Part shown: in pieces, positions 1 to 8,466 of the stretch
Position numbering within the stretch: position 1 is the stretch's first letter
How the letters are laid out: each line of letters begins with the position of its first letter
Assembly (NCBI RefSeq): GCF_001984035.1
Contig: NZ_CP019449.1
Location: forward strand, 620,001-684,000
Direction of reading: 5' to 3'
Source: Sphingopyxis sp. QXT-31
GTDB taxonomy: Bacteria > Pseudomonadota > Alphaproteobacteria > Sphingomonadales > Sphingomonadaceae
DNA length: 64,000 nt
The notes under the pieces: model-generated
The model's database searches: none
The model's input: the letters and a program-made list of their open reading frames with translations, nothing else
Told to the model about the DNA's origin: nothing
Translations under genes and position numbers: made by a program

Positions 1-286
1 GCACATGCCATCGGCGAGCCATGGGCAAAGCAAAAAGGGCGCGACGAGTGCGCCCCGTCACGCCCGACGCTTGTTATAAGCGGCGGTCTGTCCATGCCTC
101 GACCGGCTGGAAAGCCCGTCGGACGAGCGGGCCTATAGGCGCGAAGCGGCGGATTAGCAAGCTGGAAGCGTCCTTTCATCATCACCCCGGACTTGATCCG
201 GGGCGGCCAGAAGGAGTGAACGGAAGCGGGTAAACCCCATCGTAAGACCTCACCCCTATGCTCGCGCCCTATCGAGAGGGGTCTCA
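1..286. repeat. Leading non-coding region with a short palindromic repeat (185-203)
   Basis: No convincing gene lies in the first 286 bases. Positions 185-203 read CCCCGGACTTGATCCGGGG, a 7-bp inverted repeat around a 5-base centre. I know this motif as a frequent intergenic palindrome in sphingomonad and other alphaproteobacterial genomes. It may fold in RNA but has no T-run. A purine-rich ribosome binding site (GAGAGGGG, about 274-281) precedes the cyclase start. Confidence 0.55.
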
Positions 287-1576
287 ATGCCACAGGCGGT
301 GCATGGTCCGTTCGCCGATCCGGCGGTCGAAGCGCGTTTCCAGGAAACCGCGCGCACACTGCGCTTGCCCTTCGTGCGCATCTATGGCGTGCTCTTCATG
401 CTCGTCGCGCTCGCCTATACGATCGCCAATCCGCTGTTCGTCAGCCCAGAGGATACGGCGACGCTCGCGGTCTATTTCGGTGCGATGCTGATCCTTGCGG
501 GCGCCTATATCGGCGCGACCTTCTGGGACGGCTATGTCACGCGGCCGGGGATCGATTTCGCCGCGCTGCTCGGCATCGTCTTCCTGCTTGGCCATATCAA
601 CCTGATCCTGTTCGACGAGTTGATCGACATGCAGGAGGAAATGCACGCCGTCGGGGTGATGAACCGCCTGTCGGTCAGCGCCTTCGCTGCGGTCGCGCTG
701 GCCAGCCGGCCGCGGCTGTTCCTGCTGTGGCTCGCGCTCGACGTCATCGTCTTCCTCTCGACCGTGCTCGCGGTGCAGAGCCACGGCGCCGGCCTGTGGT
801 ACGCGCTGCTCAGTTACATGAGCGGCGCGATGATCATGATCGCGATCAACTTTGCGATCGACCGGTCGAGCCGCGGCGCCTTCGCACTCGCCGAGGCGCT
901 CGAGCTCGAGCGCAAGCGCAACGAGGAGCTCGTCTACAACATGCTCCCCGTCGCCGCGGTCGAACGCATCCGCGACGGGCGGCTGGTCGCCGACGCCTAT
1001 GCCGACACCAGCGTGATCTTCATCGACATGGCGGGCTTTACCAAGCTCGCGCAGCGCGTTTCGCCGGGGCATCTGGTGGAGCTGCTCAACACCTTCTTCA
1101 ACCATGCCGACCGCTGCGCGGCCGAGCATGGCGTCGAAAAGGTCAAGACGATCGGTGACGCCTATCTCGCGATCGCGGGCGCCAATGTCACGACGCGCAA
1201 CAGCGCTGACACCGCGATCGCCTTTGCGCGCTCGGTGCTCGAGGTCGTCGGCGAGCTCCAGCAACTCGCCGGGGTCGAGGTCGGGTTGCGCGTCGGCATC
1301 CACAGCGGACCGGTGGTCGGCGGCGTCATCGGCGCGACGCGCATGGCCTATGATTATTGGGGCGAGACCGTGAACATGGCTGCCCGGCTCGAAGGCACGG
1401 CGCCGGTCAACGGCATCGCGATCTCCGAAAGCACCTGGCTGCGCGCCAAGGACCGCGCCGAATTCGGCCCGCCGCATGTCGAGATGCTGAAGGGCGTGGG
1501 CGAAACCGCGGTCTATCATGCCGCGCCGGCGAAACCGGCACCCAACGCGCTGCCCGATATCAGCTGGGTCGCCTGA
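287..1576 (+). CDS. Membrane-anchored class III adenylate/guanylate cyclase
   Basis: Makes a cyclic nucleotide, most likely cAMP from ATP, at the cytoplasmic face of the membrane. The N-terminal half (about residues 25-195) is hydrophobic with several predicted membrane helices. A short charged linker (ALELERKRNEE) leads into a catalytic domain covering about residues 235-410. Visible class III motifs are FIDMAGFTKL (first metal-binding Asp), VKTIGDAYLA (second Asp), GIHSGPVVGGVIG, and YWGETVNMAARLEG with the transition-state Asn/Arg. The 429-residue length fits a six-helix sensor plus one catalytic domain; two such domains must dimerise. The gene is convergent with cmk and overlaps its 3' end by 17 bases. 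The signal it senses cannot be read from the sequence. Confidence 0.9.
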   Translation: MPQAVHGPFADPAVEARFQETARTLRLPFVRIYGVLFMLVALAYTIANPLFVSPEDTATLAVYFGAMLILAGAYIGATFWDGYVTRPGIDFAALLGIVFLLGHINLILFDELIDMQEEMHAVGVMNRLSVSAFAAVALASRPRLFLLWLALDVIVFLSTVLAVQSHGAGLWYALLSYMSGAMIMIAINFAIDRSSRGAFALAEALELERKRNEELVYNMLPVAAVERIRDGRLVADAYADTSVIFIDMAGFTKLAQRVSPGHLVELLNTFFNHADRCAAEHGVEKVKTIGDAYLAIAGANVTTRNSADTAIAFARSVLEVVGELQQLAGVEVGLRVGIHSGPVVGGVIGATRMAYDYWGETVNMAARLEGTAPVNGIAISESTWLRAKDRAEFGPPHVEMLKGVGETAVYHAAPAKPAPNALPDISWVA

Positions 1577-2189
1577 CCTTTTCCTCGACGAAGGCGATGG
1601 CGGCGGCGATGCCCTCGGCCACGCTCAGCCCGCTGTTGTCGAGCAGCATCGCATCGGGCGCGCGCCGTAGCGGCGCCTCGCTCCGTCCGGTGTCGCGCGC
1701 GTCGCGGGCGTGGATGTCGGCAAGCACCGCTTCGTAGCCGATCTCGACGCCGCGCGCGAGCATTTCGGCATGGCGGCGGCGCGCACGCGCCTCGGCGCCG
1801 GCGGTCACGAACAGTTTCGCGTCGGCGTGCGGCGCGATCACGGTGCCGATATCGCGCCCGTCGAGCACCGCGCCGCCGGGCTGGTTCGCAAAATCGACCT
1901 GCCGCTGGAACAGCGCCGCGCGCACGGCGGGATGGATCGACGCGCGGCTCGCGAGGCTGCCGGTACTTTCATAACGCAGTGCCGGATCATCGAGCAGGCT
2001 GTCCGGAAAATCGCACGCCGCGAGCGCGTCGGCGGAATTGTCGGGATCGCCATGATTGAGCTGCGTCTGATAGCCGACCGCGCGATAGAGCAGCCCGGTG
2101 TCGAGCACGGGAAGCCCGAAATGCTCGGCGATCGCGCGCGCGATCGTGCCCTTGCCCGACGCGGTGGGGCCATCGACGGCGACGATCAT
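1560..2189 (-). CDS. cmk: (d)CMP kinase (cytidylate kinase)
   Basis: Phosphorylates CMP and dCMP to the diphosphates using ATP, in cytoplasmic pyrimidine salvage. The 209-residue protein begins [15 protein letters not shown], a P-loop at residues 7-15, followed by the CMP-binding [11 protein letters not shown] segment. [23 protein letters not shown] is the typical central Cmk motif, and [19 protein letters not shown] forms the lid and C-terminal Arg-rich region. The start codon overlaps the aroA stop by four bases (ATGA), so translation is coupled in an aroA-cmk operon, an order common in alphaproteobacteria. It is slightly shorter than the E. coli enzyme (227 residues), but no key motif is missing. 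Confidence 0.95.
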   Translation of the reverse strand: MIVAVDGPTASGKGTIARAIAEHFGLPVLDTGLLYRAVGYQTQLNHGDPDNSADALAACDFPDSLLDDPALRYESTGSLASRASIHPAVRAALFQRQVDFANQPGGAVLDGRDIGTVIAPHADAKLFVTAGAEARARRRHAEMLARGVEIGYEAVLADIHARDARDTGRSEAPLRRAPDAMLLDNSGLSVAEGIAAAIAFVEEKVRRPS

Positions 2190-3514
2190 GGCTGCAGGCC
2201 CGCCAGCAACGCCTCGAAATTGGGAAAGCTCGTCGCGACGGGCGCGATGTCGTCGATCGTCACCGGCGCCTTGCTCACCAGCCCCGCGACGGCGAAGCTC
2301 ATGCAGATGCGGTGGTCGAGATGGCCGGCGATGGTCGCGCCACCGGGCAGGGGCTCGCCGCCGGTGCCATCGATGACGAGGCCGTCCTCGCTCTCCTCGA
2401 CGCGCGCGCCGATGGCTTGCAGGCCGGCGGCCATCACCGCGAGGCGGTCGCTTTCCTTCACGCGCAGTTCGTCGAGGCCGGTCGTCGTCGTGCGTCCTTC
2501 GGCGAGCGCCGCGGCGACGAAGAGGATCGGAAATTCGTCGACCATGCTCGGCACGACCGCGGGATCGACATCGATGCCCTTCAATGCGCTGTGACGGACG
2601 CGGAGGTCCGCGACGGGCTCGCCGCCCACTTCGCGCGCATCGAGCAGTTCGATATCGCCGCCCATTGCCTGTAGTACCGCGACCAGCCCGGCGCGGGTCG
2701 GGTTGAGCCCGACATTGGCGATCGTCACGTCGGAGCCTGGCACGACCAGCGCCGCGACGATGAAGAAGGCGGCCGACGAGGGATCGCCGGGGACGACGAT
2801 GGTCTGCGGCTTGAGCTCGGCCTCGCCCATGATCGAAATCCAGCGCGTACCGTCTGGCTCGACTTCCACTTCCAGCGTGGCACCGAAGCCCTTCAGCATG
2901 CGCTCGCTATGGTCGCGCGTCGGCACGGGTTCGATCACCGTGGTGATGCCCAGCGCGTTCAGTCCGGCGAGCAGGATCGCCGACTTGACCTGCGCCGAGG
3001 CCATTGGAAGCCGGTACTCCATCGGTACGGCGGGGGCGAGCCCGCGCACCATCAGCGGCAAGCGGCCACCGGGCGATGCCGAAATATCGGCGCCCATCTG
3101 CGACAGCGGGTCGATGACGCGCCCCATCGGGCGCCCCGACAGGCTGGCGTCGCCCACGAAAGTCGCGGTGATCGGATGGCTCGCGACGAGCCCCATCAGT
3201 AGGCGCGTCGACGTACCGCTGTTGCCCATGTCGAGCGCTCGCTGCGGCTGGAGCAGCCCGCCGACGCCGACGCCGTGGATGCGCCACTCGCCGTCGTCCT
3301 GCCGCTCGATATCTGCGCCCATCGCGCGCATTGCGGCCGCGGTGGCAAGCACGTCATGCCCCTCGAGCAGCCCAGTGACACGGCTTTCTCCGACCGCGAG
3401 CGCCGACAGCATCAACGATCGGTGCGATATGCTCTTGTCACCCGGAATCGCGATCCTACCTTGGAGCGGAGCGGAAGCGGAAAAGCTGCGGGGCGTGGCG
3501 CTCTGATCGGTCAT
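2186..3514 (-). CDS. aroA: 3-phosphoshikimate 1-carboxyvinyltransferase (EPSP synthase)
   Basis: Sixth step of the shikimate pathway: transfers enolpyruvyl from PEP to shikimate-3-phosphate. Visible signatures are [13 protein letters not shown] near residue 24, [27 protein letters not shown], and the C-terminal [15 protein letters not shown] and [13 protein letters not shown] motifs. I place the start at [11 protein letters not shown] (442 residues). The frame stays open 15 codons upstream, but those residues do not look like family sequence. The [10 protein letters not shown] form and general character resemble the class II enzymes of alphaproteobacteria, a class known for low glyphosate sensitivity; that subclass call is an inference. 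First gene of the aroA-cmk pair and divergent from the TIGR02300 gene. Confidence 0.95.
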   Translation of the reverse strand: MTDQSATPRSFSASAPLQGRIAIPGDKSISHRSLMLSALAVGESRVTGLLEGHDVLATAAAMRAMGADIERQDDGEWRIHGVGVGGLLQPQRALDMGNSGTSTRLLMGLVASHPITATFVGDASLSGRPMGRVIDPLSQMGADISASPGGRLPLMVRGLAPAVPMEYRLPMASAQVKSAILLAGLNALGITTVIEPVPTRDHSERMLKGFGATLEVEVEPDGTRWISIMGEAELKPQTIVVPGDPSSAAFFIVAALVVPGSDVTIANVGLNPTRAGLVAVLQAMGGDIELLDAREVGGEPVADLRVRHSALKGIDVDPAVVPSMVDEFPILFVAAALAEGRTTTTGLDELRVKESDRLAVMAAGLQAIGARVEESEDGLVIDGTGGEPLPGGATIAGHLDHRICMSFAVAGLVSKAPVTIDDIAPVATSFPNFEALLAGLQP

Positions 3515-3638
3515 GACGTGCGGCTTTTGACAGCGGCCCTGCAATCTGGCAAGGCGCACGCCGATTTGACGGATAGCTATTCAGCTTCCTTCTCTTTTCC
3601 GATATTTTATCCTGTTTCCAGAAGGTTATGAGGCGTTT

Positions 3639-3965
3639 ATGGTCAAGGCTGAGTGGGGCACGAAGCGTAGCTGCCCGAAATGCGCAACGCGATTCTATGA
3701 TCTGACCAAGGACGATCCGGTCGCGTGCATCAATTGCGGCTATGCGTGGATTCCGGAATCGGTGCTGAAATCGAAGCAGCCGATGCCGTTCGAAGAAGCC
3801 GAAAAGCCGGGCAAGGTCGCCAAGGAACCCGAAGTGGTCGATGACGATCTGGACCTGGACGTCGACGTCGACGAGGACAGCGATTCGCCCGACAACGACG
3901 TCGATCTCGGCGGTGACGACGACCTGGGCGTGGCGACCGCGGACGATGACGACGTTGAAACCTGA
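3639..3965 (+). CDS. TIGR02300 family zinc-ribbon protein with acidic tail
   Basis: A small (108-residue) protein of a family conserved in alphaproteobacteria with no established function. The N-terminus reads MVKAEWGTKRSCPKCATRFYDL, followed by CINCGYAW. The CxxC pairs at residues 13-16 and 30-33 should bind one zinc. From about residue 68 the chain is almost entirely Asp/Glu with a few hydrophobics, so it is probably disordered and strongly acidic. It lies next to aroA and tRNA-Ala, a neighbourhood I associate with sphingomonads. The start is supported by the conserved N-terminus. Confidence 0.85.
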   Translation: MVKAEWGTKRSCPKCATRFYDLTKDDPVACINCGYAWIPESVLKSKQPMPFEEAEKPGKVAKEPEVVDDDLDLDVDVDEDSDSPDNDVDLGGDDDLGVATADDDDVET

Positions 3966-4084
3966 TCTTTTCGGCAGGCGGTCAAAAAAGCGTCACGCGA
4001 TGCATTTGGCCCCTTGCATATGGGACGCGCGCTGGTAAAGGCGGCGTCCCGGTCGCACCGCTAGGTACGATCCTTGAATGGCAC

Positions 4085-4160
4085 GGGGCCTTAGCTCAGC
4101 TGGGAGAGCGCCTGCATGGCATGCAGGAGGTCAGCGGTTCGATCCCGCTAGGCTCCACCA
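4085..4160 (+). tRNA. tRNA-Ala (anticodon GGC)
   Basis: A 76-base cloverleaf. The acceptor GGGGCCT pairs with AGGCTCC and carries the G3:U70 wobble pair that identifies alanine tRNAs. The anticodon stem is CCTGC/GCAGG around the loop ATGGCAT, giving anticodon GGC. The T arm contains GGTTCGATCC, and the 3' CCA is encoded. A strong hairpin terminator follows at once. Confidence 0.97.
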
Positions 4161-4166
4161 TTCACC

Positions 4167-4195
4167 AAAAAGGGCCCGCGAAAGCGGGCCTTTTT
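4167..4195. terminator. Bidirectional intrinsic terminator after tRNA-Ala
   Basis: A GC hairpin with arms GGCCCGC/GCGGGCC and a GAAA loop, flanked by an A-run on the left and TTTTT on the right. It can end the tRNA transcript on the plus strand and the Rrf2 gene transcript on the minus strand. Confidence 0.9.
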
Positions 4196-4214
4196 GTCAT
4201 GCGTTGCGGGAAGC

Positions 4215-4658
4215 CTATTCGGCCGCTTCGGTCTCGAACAGCGGCTGCATCTCGATCGGATCGGCCAGCGTGATGCGGTCGAGGATCGCCGCGGTGTCGT
4301 CGCGCACCTTCAACATCAAACTGCGCATCCGGCATTCGCTTTCGGGCAGGCAATTCTTGCAATGCTCGTGCGCGTTGCGCGCGGCGCAGGGCACCAGCGC
4401 GAGCGAGCCGCGCGTCAGCCGCACCAGGTCGCCATAGCTGATGTCGACCGGCGGCAGCGCCAGCTGATACCCCCCGTCGCGCCCGCGCTGTGAAATGAGG
4501 AGGCCCTCGCGCGCCATTTCGGACAGGATCACGGTCAGGAATTTGGGCGGGATATTCTGTGCGTCGGCGATGTCCGCCAACTGGACCTGCCCCTTGCCCC
4601 AATGGTCGGCAAGGTGCTGGAAGGCGCGGATCGTATAACGGGTCTTTTGCGACAGCAT
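4215..4658 (-). CDS. Rrf2 family transcriptional regulator
   Basis: A 147-residue winged-helix repressor. The N-terminus MLSQKTRYTIRAFQHLA and the recognition region NIPPKFLTVILSEMAREGLLISQRGRDGGYQLA are typical of Rrf2/IscR/NsrR proteins. The C-terminal half carries a cysteine group, PCAARNAHEHCKNCLPESEC, matching the place where relatives bind an iron-sulfur cluster. A redox, iron or nitrosative signal is therefore likely but not shown. It stands alone, with its 3' end at a shared terminator. The 100-150 bases upstream hold an AT-rich stretch (4670-4700) that probably contains its promoter and own operator. Target genes cannot be deduced here. Confidence 0.88.
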   Translation of the reverse strand: MLSQKTRYTIRAFQHLADHWGKGQVQLADIADAQNIPPKFLTVILSEMAREGLLISQRGRDGGYQLALPPVDISYGDLVRLTRGSLALVPCAARNAHEHCKNCLPESECRMRSLMLKVRDDTAAILDRITLADPIEMQPLFETEAAE

Positions 4659-4808
4659 GACGATCTAGTGATGCATATTCACCCTTAATTCAACCTGTCT
4701 GGCTGACATACCGCGAAGAGTTGATGAAAATCACAGCGGGTGGCATGAACCCCCGCTACAGGGGTCGCCGAAAAGCCCATGGGGGCGGACATGGCTGGAG
4801 CGATGATT

Positions 4809-5372
4809 ATGCGGAAATTGATGGCAGCGCCCGCGGTACTGGCCGCCTGCCTGCTCGCGGTGGCGCCCGCGCAGGCGCAGTTCGGCGGATTGCTCCGCAA
4901 GGTGACGTCGCCGACCCCGACGCCTAGCCCGAGCGAGAAGGACAATGGCGGCTGTCCCAAGGGGAAGAAGGGCGACGGCACCGGCCGCAAGATATTGGGC
5001 GGTATATTGAGCGACACGATCAGCAGCGCGGCGGGTCGCACGGGCTTCGGCAGCTATATTCCCAGCGCCGAGGTCGCGGGTACGCTGACCGACGCGATCG
5101 CCTGCCGTCTCGATCCCGGCGAACAATTGCAGGCGGCCGCCGCGACCGAGGAAGTGACGCGCGGCGAAGAAGTCGGCGCGACCGCAAGCTGGACCAGCGC
5201 GACGCGCGAGAATGTCAGCGGGACGTCGACCGTGGCGTCGATCAATACCGAACAGGGTGGCCGCAAGTGCATGAACGTCAACGACTTCATCATCGTCGAC
5301 GGTGAAGAAACGCAGGTCACCAAGCGCATGTGCAAGGGCCCGGGCGATACGCGTTATGTCCTTGCGGCGTAA
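4809..5372 (+). CDS. Exported protein with 17 kDa surface-antigen-like C-terminal region
   Basis: A secreted protein of unknown precise role. It begins with a signal peptide (MRKLMAAPAVLAACLLAVAPAQAQ). A Pro/Thr/Ser-rich stretch and a Gly/Lys-rich stretch follow. The C-terminal region (GTLTDAIACRLDPGEQ..., ASINTEQGGRKCMNVNDFIIVDGEET) resembles Rickettsia 17 kDa surface antigen-type domains. I chose the ATG at 4809 because GGAG lies eight bases upstream; in-frame starts exist at 4803 and 4779. There is no lipobox cysteine, so it is not an obvious lipoprotein. The end overlaps the next gene by 17 bases, suggesting one transcript. The family call is moderate. Confidence 0.7.
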   Translation: MRKLMAAPAVLAACLLAVAPAQAQFGGLLRKVTSPTPTPSPSEKDNGGCPKGKKGDGTGRKILGGILSDTISSAAGRTGFGSYIPSAEVAGTLTDAIACRLDPGEQLQAAAATEEVTRGEEVGATASWTSATRENVSGTSTVASINTEQGGRKCMNVNDFIIVDGEETQVTKRMCKGPGDTRYVLAA

Positions 5373-6066
5373 ACTGCCCCGCCTTGCGTTGGCGGCTGTC
5401 GCGCTGGTCGGCCTGACCGGCGCGCAGAGCATGGACCCTGCCAACCCGACCTGTCCGGCTAGTCCGAACTGGTCGACCAATCCGACGATGACGCTGAAGG
5501 TCGAAAAGCGCGGCGACATGAAAGTGATGCTGGCCGAAGGCCGCATCGATCCAGGTCTTCCCGATCGCCTCGCCGCCGCCTTGAAGGCTAATCCGGAGGT
5601 CTCTGAAATCTGGCTGCGCTCGCCGGGAGGCGATGCACGCGCGGGCAACGCTGCCGGGCGTATCATTCGATCCAATTTTGGGCTCGGTACGCGGGTCCCC
5701 AGCGGTTGGGCCTGCTTCAGCGCCTGCAATTTCGTCTTCATGGGCGGGCAGCCGCGGATGATCGATCCCGGCGGCGTGTTCATGGTCCATATGTTCACCC
5801 GTACGGGTGACCGTTCGGCGATCGACATGAGTGTCGCGATGGGTACCGATGCGACCAAGGAGCTCATCGGCAGCATCGAACAAGACTCGGCGTTGCTTGC
5901 CAGCGAGGATAATGATTTCCTGATCCGCATGGGCGTGTCGCGCAAATTGCTGACCGACATCATGTACCGGCAACAGGCAGTCGCCACCGAAGAGGATAAA
6001 TCGACCCGGCGCTGCCTGACGCAGGCCGAGGCGTTGAAATATGGTGTAACCTACGCCGTCGAGTGA
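5356..6066 (+). CDS. Exported ClpP/SppA-fold-like protein (COG3904-type)
   Basis: A predicted periplasmic protein of 236 residues. A short Arg-rich N-terminus and hydrophobic segment (MSLRRKLPRLALAAVALVGLTGA) form a signal peptide. The body carries crotonase/ClpP-fold hallmarks: IWLRSPGGDARAGNAAGRIIR forms the substrate-binding strand, and WACFSACNFVFMGG is the region where serine-protease relatives hold the catalytic Ser. Proteolytic activity is possible but unproven; many members of this group have no known substrate. The start lies inside the preceding gene, which implies translational coupling. An earlier in-frame start at 5302 would add a non-signal-like N-terminus. Confidence 0.65.
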   Translation: MSLRRKLPRLALAAVALVGLTGAQSMDPANPTCPASPNWSTNPTMTLKVEKRGDMKVMLAEGRIDPGLPDRLAAALKANPEVSEIWLRSPGGDARAGNAAGRIIRSNFGLGTRVPSGWACFSACNFVFMGGQPRMIDPGGVFMVHMFTRTGDRSAIDMSVAMGTDATKELIGSIEQDSALLASEDNDFLIRMGVSRKLLTDIMYRQQAVATEEDKSTRRCLTQAEALKYGVTYAVE

Positions 6067-6136
6067 CGCGGGCCTACACCAGGTTGCATTCAGCAACGAA
6101 TGACATAAGCTGCCCTCAACCATAGGAGAGGCTGCC

Positions 6137-6739
6137 ATGACCGATATGACGCACGATCACGCGTCCTTCCGTTCGATGATCGACGGGACGCAACAGGATT
6201 GGGACATCATCGCGCGCGAGCAAAAGGCGTTCGCACCGCAGAACGGCAAACGCATTCTCGACCATCTGAAATTGCTCGGCGGCGACTATGGCGGCTTTCC
6301 GGTCGACCGGCTCGAACATTGCCTGCAGACCGCGACGCGCGCGCACCGCGACGGGCGCGACGAGGAGTATGTCGTGATGTCGCTGCTCCACGACATCGGC
6401 GACACGCTCGGCGCGTTCAACCATCCCGACGTCGCGGCGGCGATCCTGAAGCCCTTCCTATCGGAAGAGAATCTGTGGATCGTCCAGCACCACGGCATCT
6501 TCCAGGGCCATTATTTCTTCCACTACATCGGCCTCGACCGCGACATGCGCGACCAGTTCAAGGATAGCCCGTACTATGCGGCGTGCGCCGAATTCTGCGA
6601 AAAATATGACGCGCCGGCGTTCGACCCCGATTATGCGAGCGAGCCGCTGGAATTCTTCGAGCCGATGGTGATGCGGATTTGTTCGTATCCGAAGAAGAGC
6701 ATCTACAAGAGGGTGATGGTCGAGGAAGCGGCGGAGTAA
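6137..6739 (+). CDS. HD-domain protein (phosphohydrolase or PhnZ-like diiron oxygenase fold)
   Basis: A 200-residue soluble protein. HD-type metal ligands are visible: RLEHCLQTATRAH, then LLHDIGDTLG, with further histidines in NHPDVAAAI and VQHHGIFQGHYFFHYIGL. The paired HH and later H residues resemble HD proteins that hold two metals, including the PhnZ/TmpB mixed-valent diiron oxygenases. The exact chemistry cannot be decided from motifs alone. It has a good ribosome binding site (AGGAGAGG, about 6124-6131) and sits alone after a 70-base gap. Confidence 0.75.
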   Translation: MTDMTHDHASFRSMIDGTQQDWDIIAREQKAFAPQNGKRILDHLKLLGGDYGGFPVDRLEHCLQTATRAHRDGRDEEYVVMSLLHDIGDTLGAFNHPDVAAAILKPFLSEENLWIVQHHGIFQGHYFFHYIGLDRDMRDQFKDSPYYAACAEFCEKYDAPAFDPDYASEPLEFFEPMVMRICSYPKKSIYKRVMVEEAAE

Positions 6740-6894
6740 TCAACAGGGCTCTCTACCGTAACAACGGACATCAAACGCCGCTCCAAAAACTCGAACAGGT
6801 CGCTGGCGAGCTAGAAGCGGACGAGGATCAGGACCATTGGAATGATGGGCAGAAAGTCGCGCTCTTGAAGCTCAAGCCGGATAAATCCGAGTGA
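6740..6894 (+). other. Possible small reading frame upstream of the membrane protein gene
   Basis: A frame stays open from about 6679, inside the HD gene in another frame, to a stop at 6892-6894. It encodes a hydrophilic, acidic C-terminal segment (LEQVAGELEADEDQDHW). Its stop overlaps the GTG start at 6891 by four bases, as in coupled genes. The only ATG is at 6679, within the HD gene, and no ribosome binding site is clear. It may be a real small gene or simply leader sequence. Confidence 0.25.
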
Positions 6895-7130
6895 GCGAGG
6901 GTGTTTGGCAAGCGGTCGTCACGCTTGCTTTCACGATCCTTTTCGGCTGGCTTCTGGTAGCCGGTTTTAAGAACGGCACAATGGAGTTCCCCCAACCAGC
7001 GTTCACTATGTCAGGGCGTCGACATGATCAGCCCGTGCGCTTCTGGCTTACCGCGAGCTTCATTGCTCTCTTAACCGCCGTATGCGCTGTAATGACCATA
7101 AGGCTGGCCTTCTTCCCGCGCGGCTTTTGA
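6891..7130 (+). CDS. Small membrane protein, unknown function
   Basis: A 79-residue protein starting with GTG. Two hydrophobic helices are visible, VVTLAFTILFGWLLVAGF and FIALLTAVCAVMTIRLAFF, joined by a polar loop containing GRRHDQP. I do not recognise the family. The start overlaps the preceding open frame by four bases. The gene is convergent with the enoyl-CoA hydratase gene. The two clean helices and codon pattern favour a real gene, but the evidence is limited. Confidence 0.5.
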   Translation: MSEGVWQAVVTLAFTILFGWLLVAGFKNGTMEFPQPAFTMSGRRHDQPVRFWLTASFIALLTAVCAVMTIRLAFFPRGF

Positions 7131-7158
7131 GTTTGCCAAGTATATAATCGCTTTAAGT

Positions 7159-7959
7159 TTACTTCCCCTTGAACGCGGTCTTCCGCTTCTCGACGAACGC
7201 CAGCACGCCCTCGACCGCATCCTCGCTGTTGCCCGCGACGAATTGCCCCATCGCTTCGGCGTCGAGCGTTTCGGCGAAGCTCTGCGACAGGCCGTTCCGC
7301 AGGATCTTGCGCATCGTGCCCAGCGACACCGTCGGGCCGCTCGCGAGGCGCACCGCCAGCGCGCGCGCCTCGGTCAGCAGCTCGGCATCGTCGACGCATT
7401 TATAGACGAGGCCCCATTCGGCCGCCTGCTCGCCGCCGATCTTCTCGCCAAGCATCATCATCTGCGCCGCGCGCGGCAGGCCGATCAGCCGCGGCAGCAG
7501 CCACGACGAGCCGCCGTCGGGGACGAGGCCGATGTTGACGAAGGCCTGGAGGAAATAGGCCGACTTGCCGACGAAGGTGAAATCGCCCGACAGGCCGAAG
7601 CTGCAGCCGACGCCCGCCGCGGGGCCGTTGACCGCGGTGACCACCGGGATGTCGAGGTTGGCGAGCGCGAGCAGCATCGGATTATAATGGTTGCGCAGCG
7701 CCTTGCGGCTGTTCGCGCCGCCGCCGACCGCCGAGGCCGCGCGGTCGCCGCCGAGATCGGCCCCCGAACAGAAGCCGCGCCCCTCGCCGGTGATGAGCAG
7801 TGCGCGCGCGCCGAGCACGGGCAGGTGATCGAGCGCATCGCGGATCTCGTCGGCCATCGCGGGCGGCATCGAGTTCAGCCGTTCGGGGCGGTTGAGCGTG
7901 ATCGTCGCGACATTGTCGGCGATCTCGAGCTTGATCGTTTCGTAGCTGGGGGTGGTCAT
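7159..7959 (-). CDS. Enoyl-CoA hydratase/isomerase family protein (PaaG-like)
   Basis: A crotonase-fold enzyme of 266 residues acting on acyl-CoA thioesters in the cytoplasm. Visible motifs are TITLNRPERLNSM at the N-terminus, GFCSGADLGG (first oxyanion-hole strand), VNGPAAGVGCSFGLSGDF (second), and NIGLVPDGGSSWLLPRLIG, where Asp replaces the usual catalytic Glu. That Asp pattern and the tail GTMRKILRNG suggest a PaaG-type isomerase or a relative, not a classical hydratase. A palindromic operator sits about 40 bases upstream, suggesting control by an acyl-CoA-responsive regulator. No neighbour fixes the pathway. Confidence 0.85.
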   Translation of the reverse strand: MTTPSYETIKLEIADNVATITLNRPERLNSMPPAMADEIRDALDHLPVLGARALLITGEGRGFCSGADLGGDRAASAVGGGANSRKALRNHYNPMLLALANLDIPVVTAVNGPAAGVGCSFGLSGDFTFVGKSAYFLQAFVNIGLVPDGGSSWLLPRLIGLPRAAQMMMLGEKIGGEQAAEWGLVYKCVDDAELLTEARALAVRLASGPTVSLGTMRKILRNGLSQSFAETLDAEAMGQFVAGNSEDAVEGVLAFVEKRKTAFKGK

Positions 7960-7997
7960 GGGGAAGAACTCCTCTCGCGGGACGGTTCAGGCTTTAC

Positions 7998-8015
7998 CTT
8001 TACGTTCACGTAAAG
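7998..8015. promoter_or_regulatory. Palindromic operator upstream of the enoyl-CoA hydratase gene
   Basis: CTTTACGTTCACGTAAAG has perfect 8-base arms around a 2-base centre and lies 39 bases before the hydratase start. Its TTTACGT..ACGTAAA form resembles operators I associate with MerR-family LiuR-type regulators of branched-chain amino acid and acyl-CoA breakdown. The regulator is not encoded in this window. Confidence 0.6.
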
Positions 8016-8096
8016 TTGTGGCCGATTTGGCAGGAGAGCGCAAGAGGGAAGGAGAGCGACGGGTTTCGGGCGTTTGCTGCCGTTCGCAGGGTTATG

Positions 8097-8258
8097 CTCT
8101 CTCCCCTTGAGGGGAGAGATACGCAGGCTTGGCAGCTTGCTGCCTAGCCGGAGTTGAGAGGGGTTTCCGACCGCCAGAGGCGTCCAAGCACCCCTCTCCA
8201 AGCTTCGCTAGCTCCTGACGGAGCAAGCTGCGCTATCCTCTCCCCTCAAGGGGAGAGG
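8097..8258. repeat. Composite palindromic intergenic repeat
   Basis: A 160-base element bounded by two palindromes, CTCTCCCCTTGAGGGGAGAG at its left end and CTCTCCCCTCAAGGGGAGAG at its right end. Internal smaller repeats include GGCAGCTTGCTGCC. It looks like a REP/BIME-type interspersed repeat of sphingomonad genomes. The remaining sequence to 8466 shows no gene. Confidence 0.6.
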
Positions 8259-8466
8259 GCTAAACTGCCGCTTACCACCCCAAAACCGCCGTCGTAAAAA
8301 AAGCCTTTCCTACATTATCGGGCTGTGCGAGCATCGATCTCGTCTCGTTCACCCCGTCGACAAAAGCAGCCGCTGACGTCCTGAGGGAAGGCGCACAGGG
8401 CTGAACTTTCCTGAACTTTGGAACCGGACGAATGCAGTTCGCCACCCCAAAGCCCACATCCCTCGA

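Noticed and set aside
21..233. A 70-codon frame at the window start
   Set aside because: No ribosome binding site or domain, and it runs through the CCCCGGA palindrome repeat.
284..1519. A long open frame on the minus strand opposite the cyclase gene
   Set aside because: Composition is Arg/His/Asp-rich shadow sequence of a high-GC gene, and the plus-strand frame carries clear cyclase motifs.
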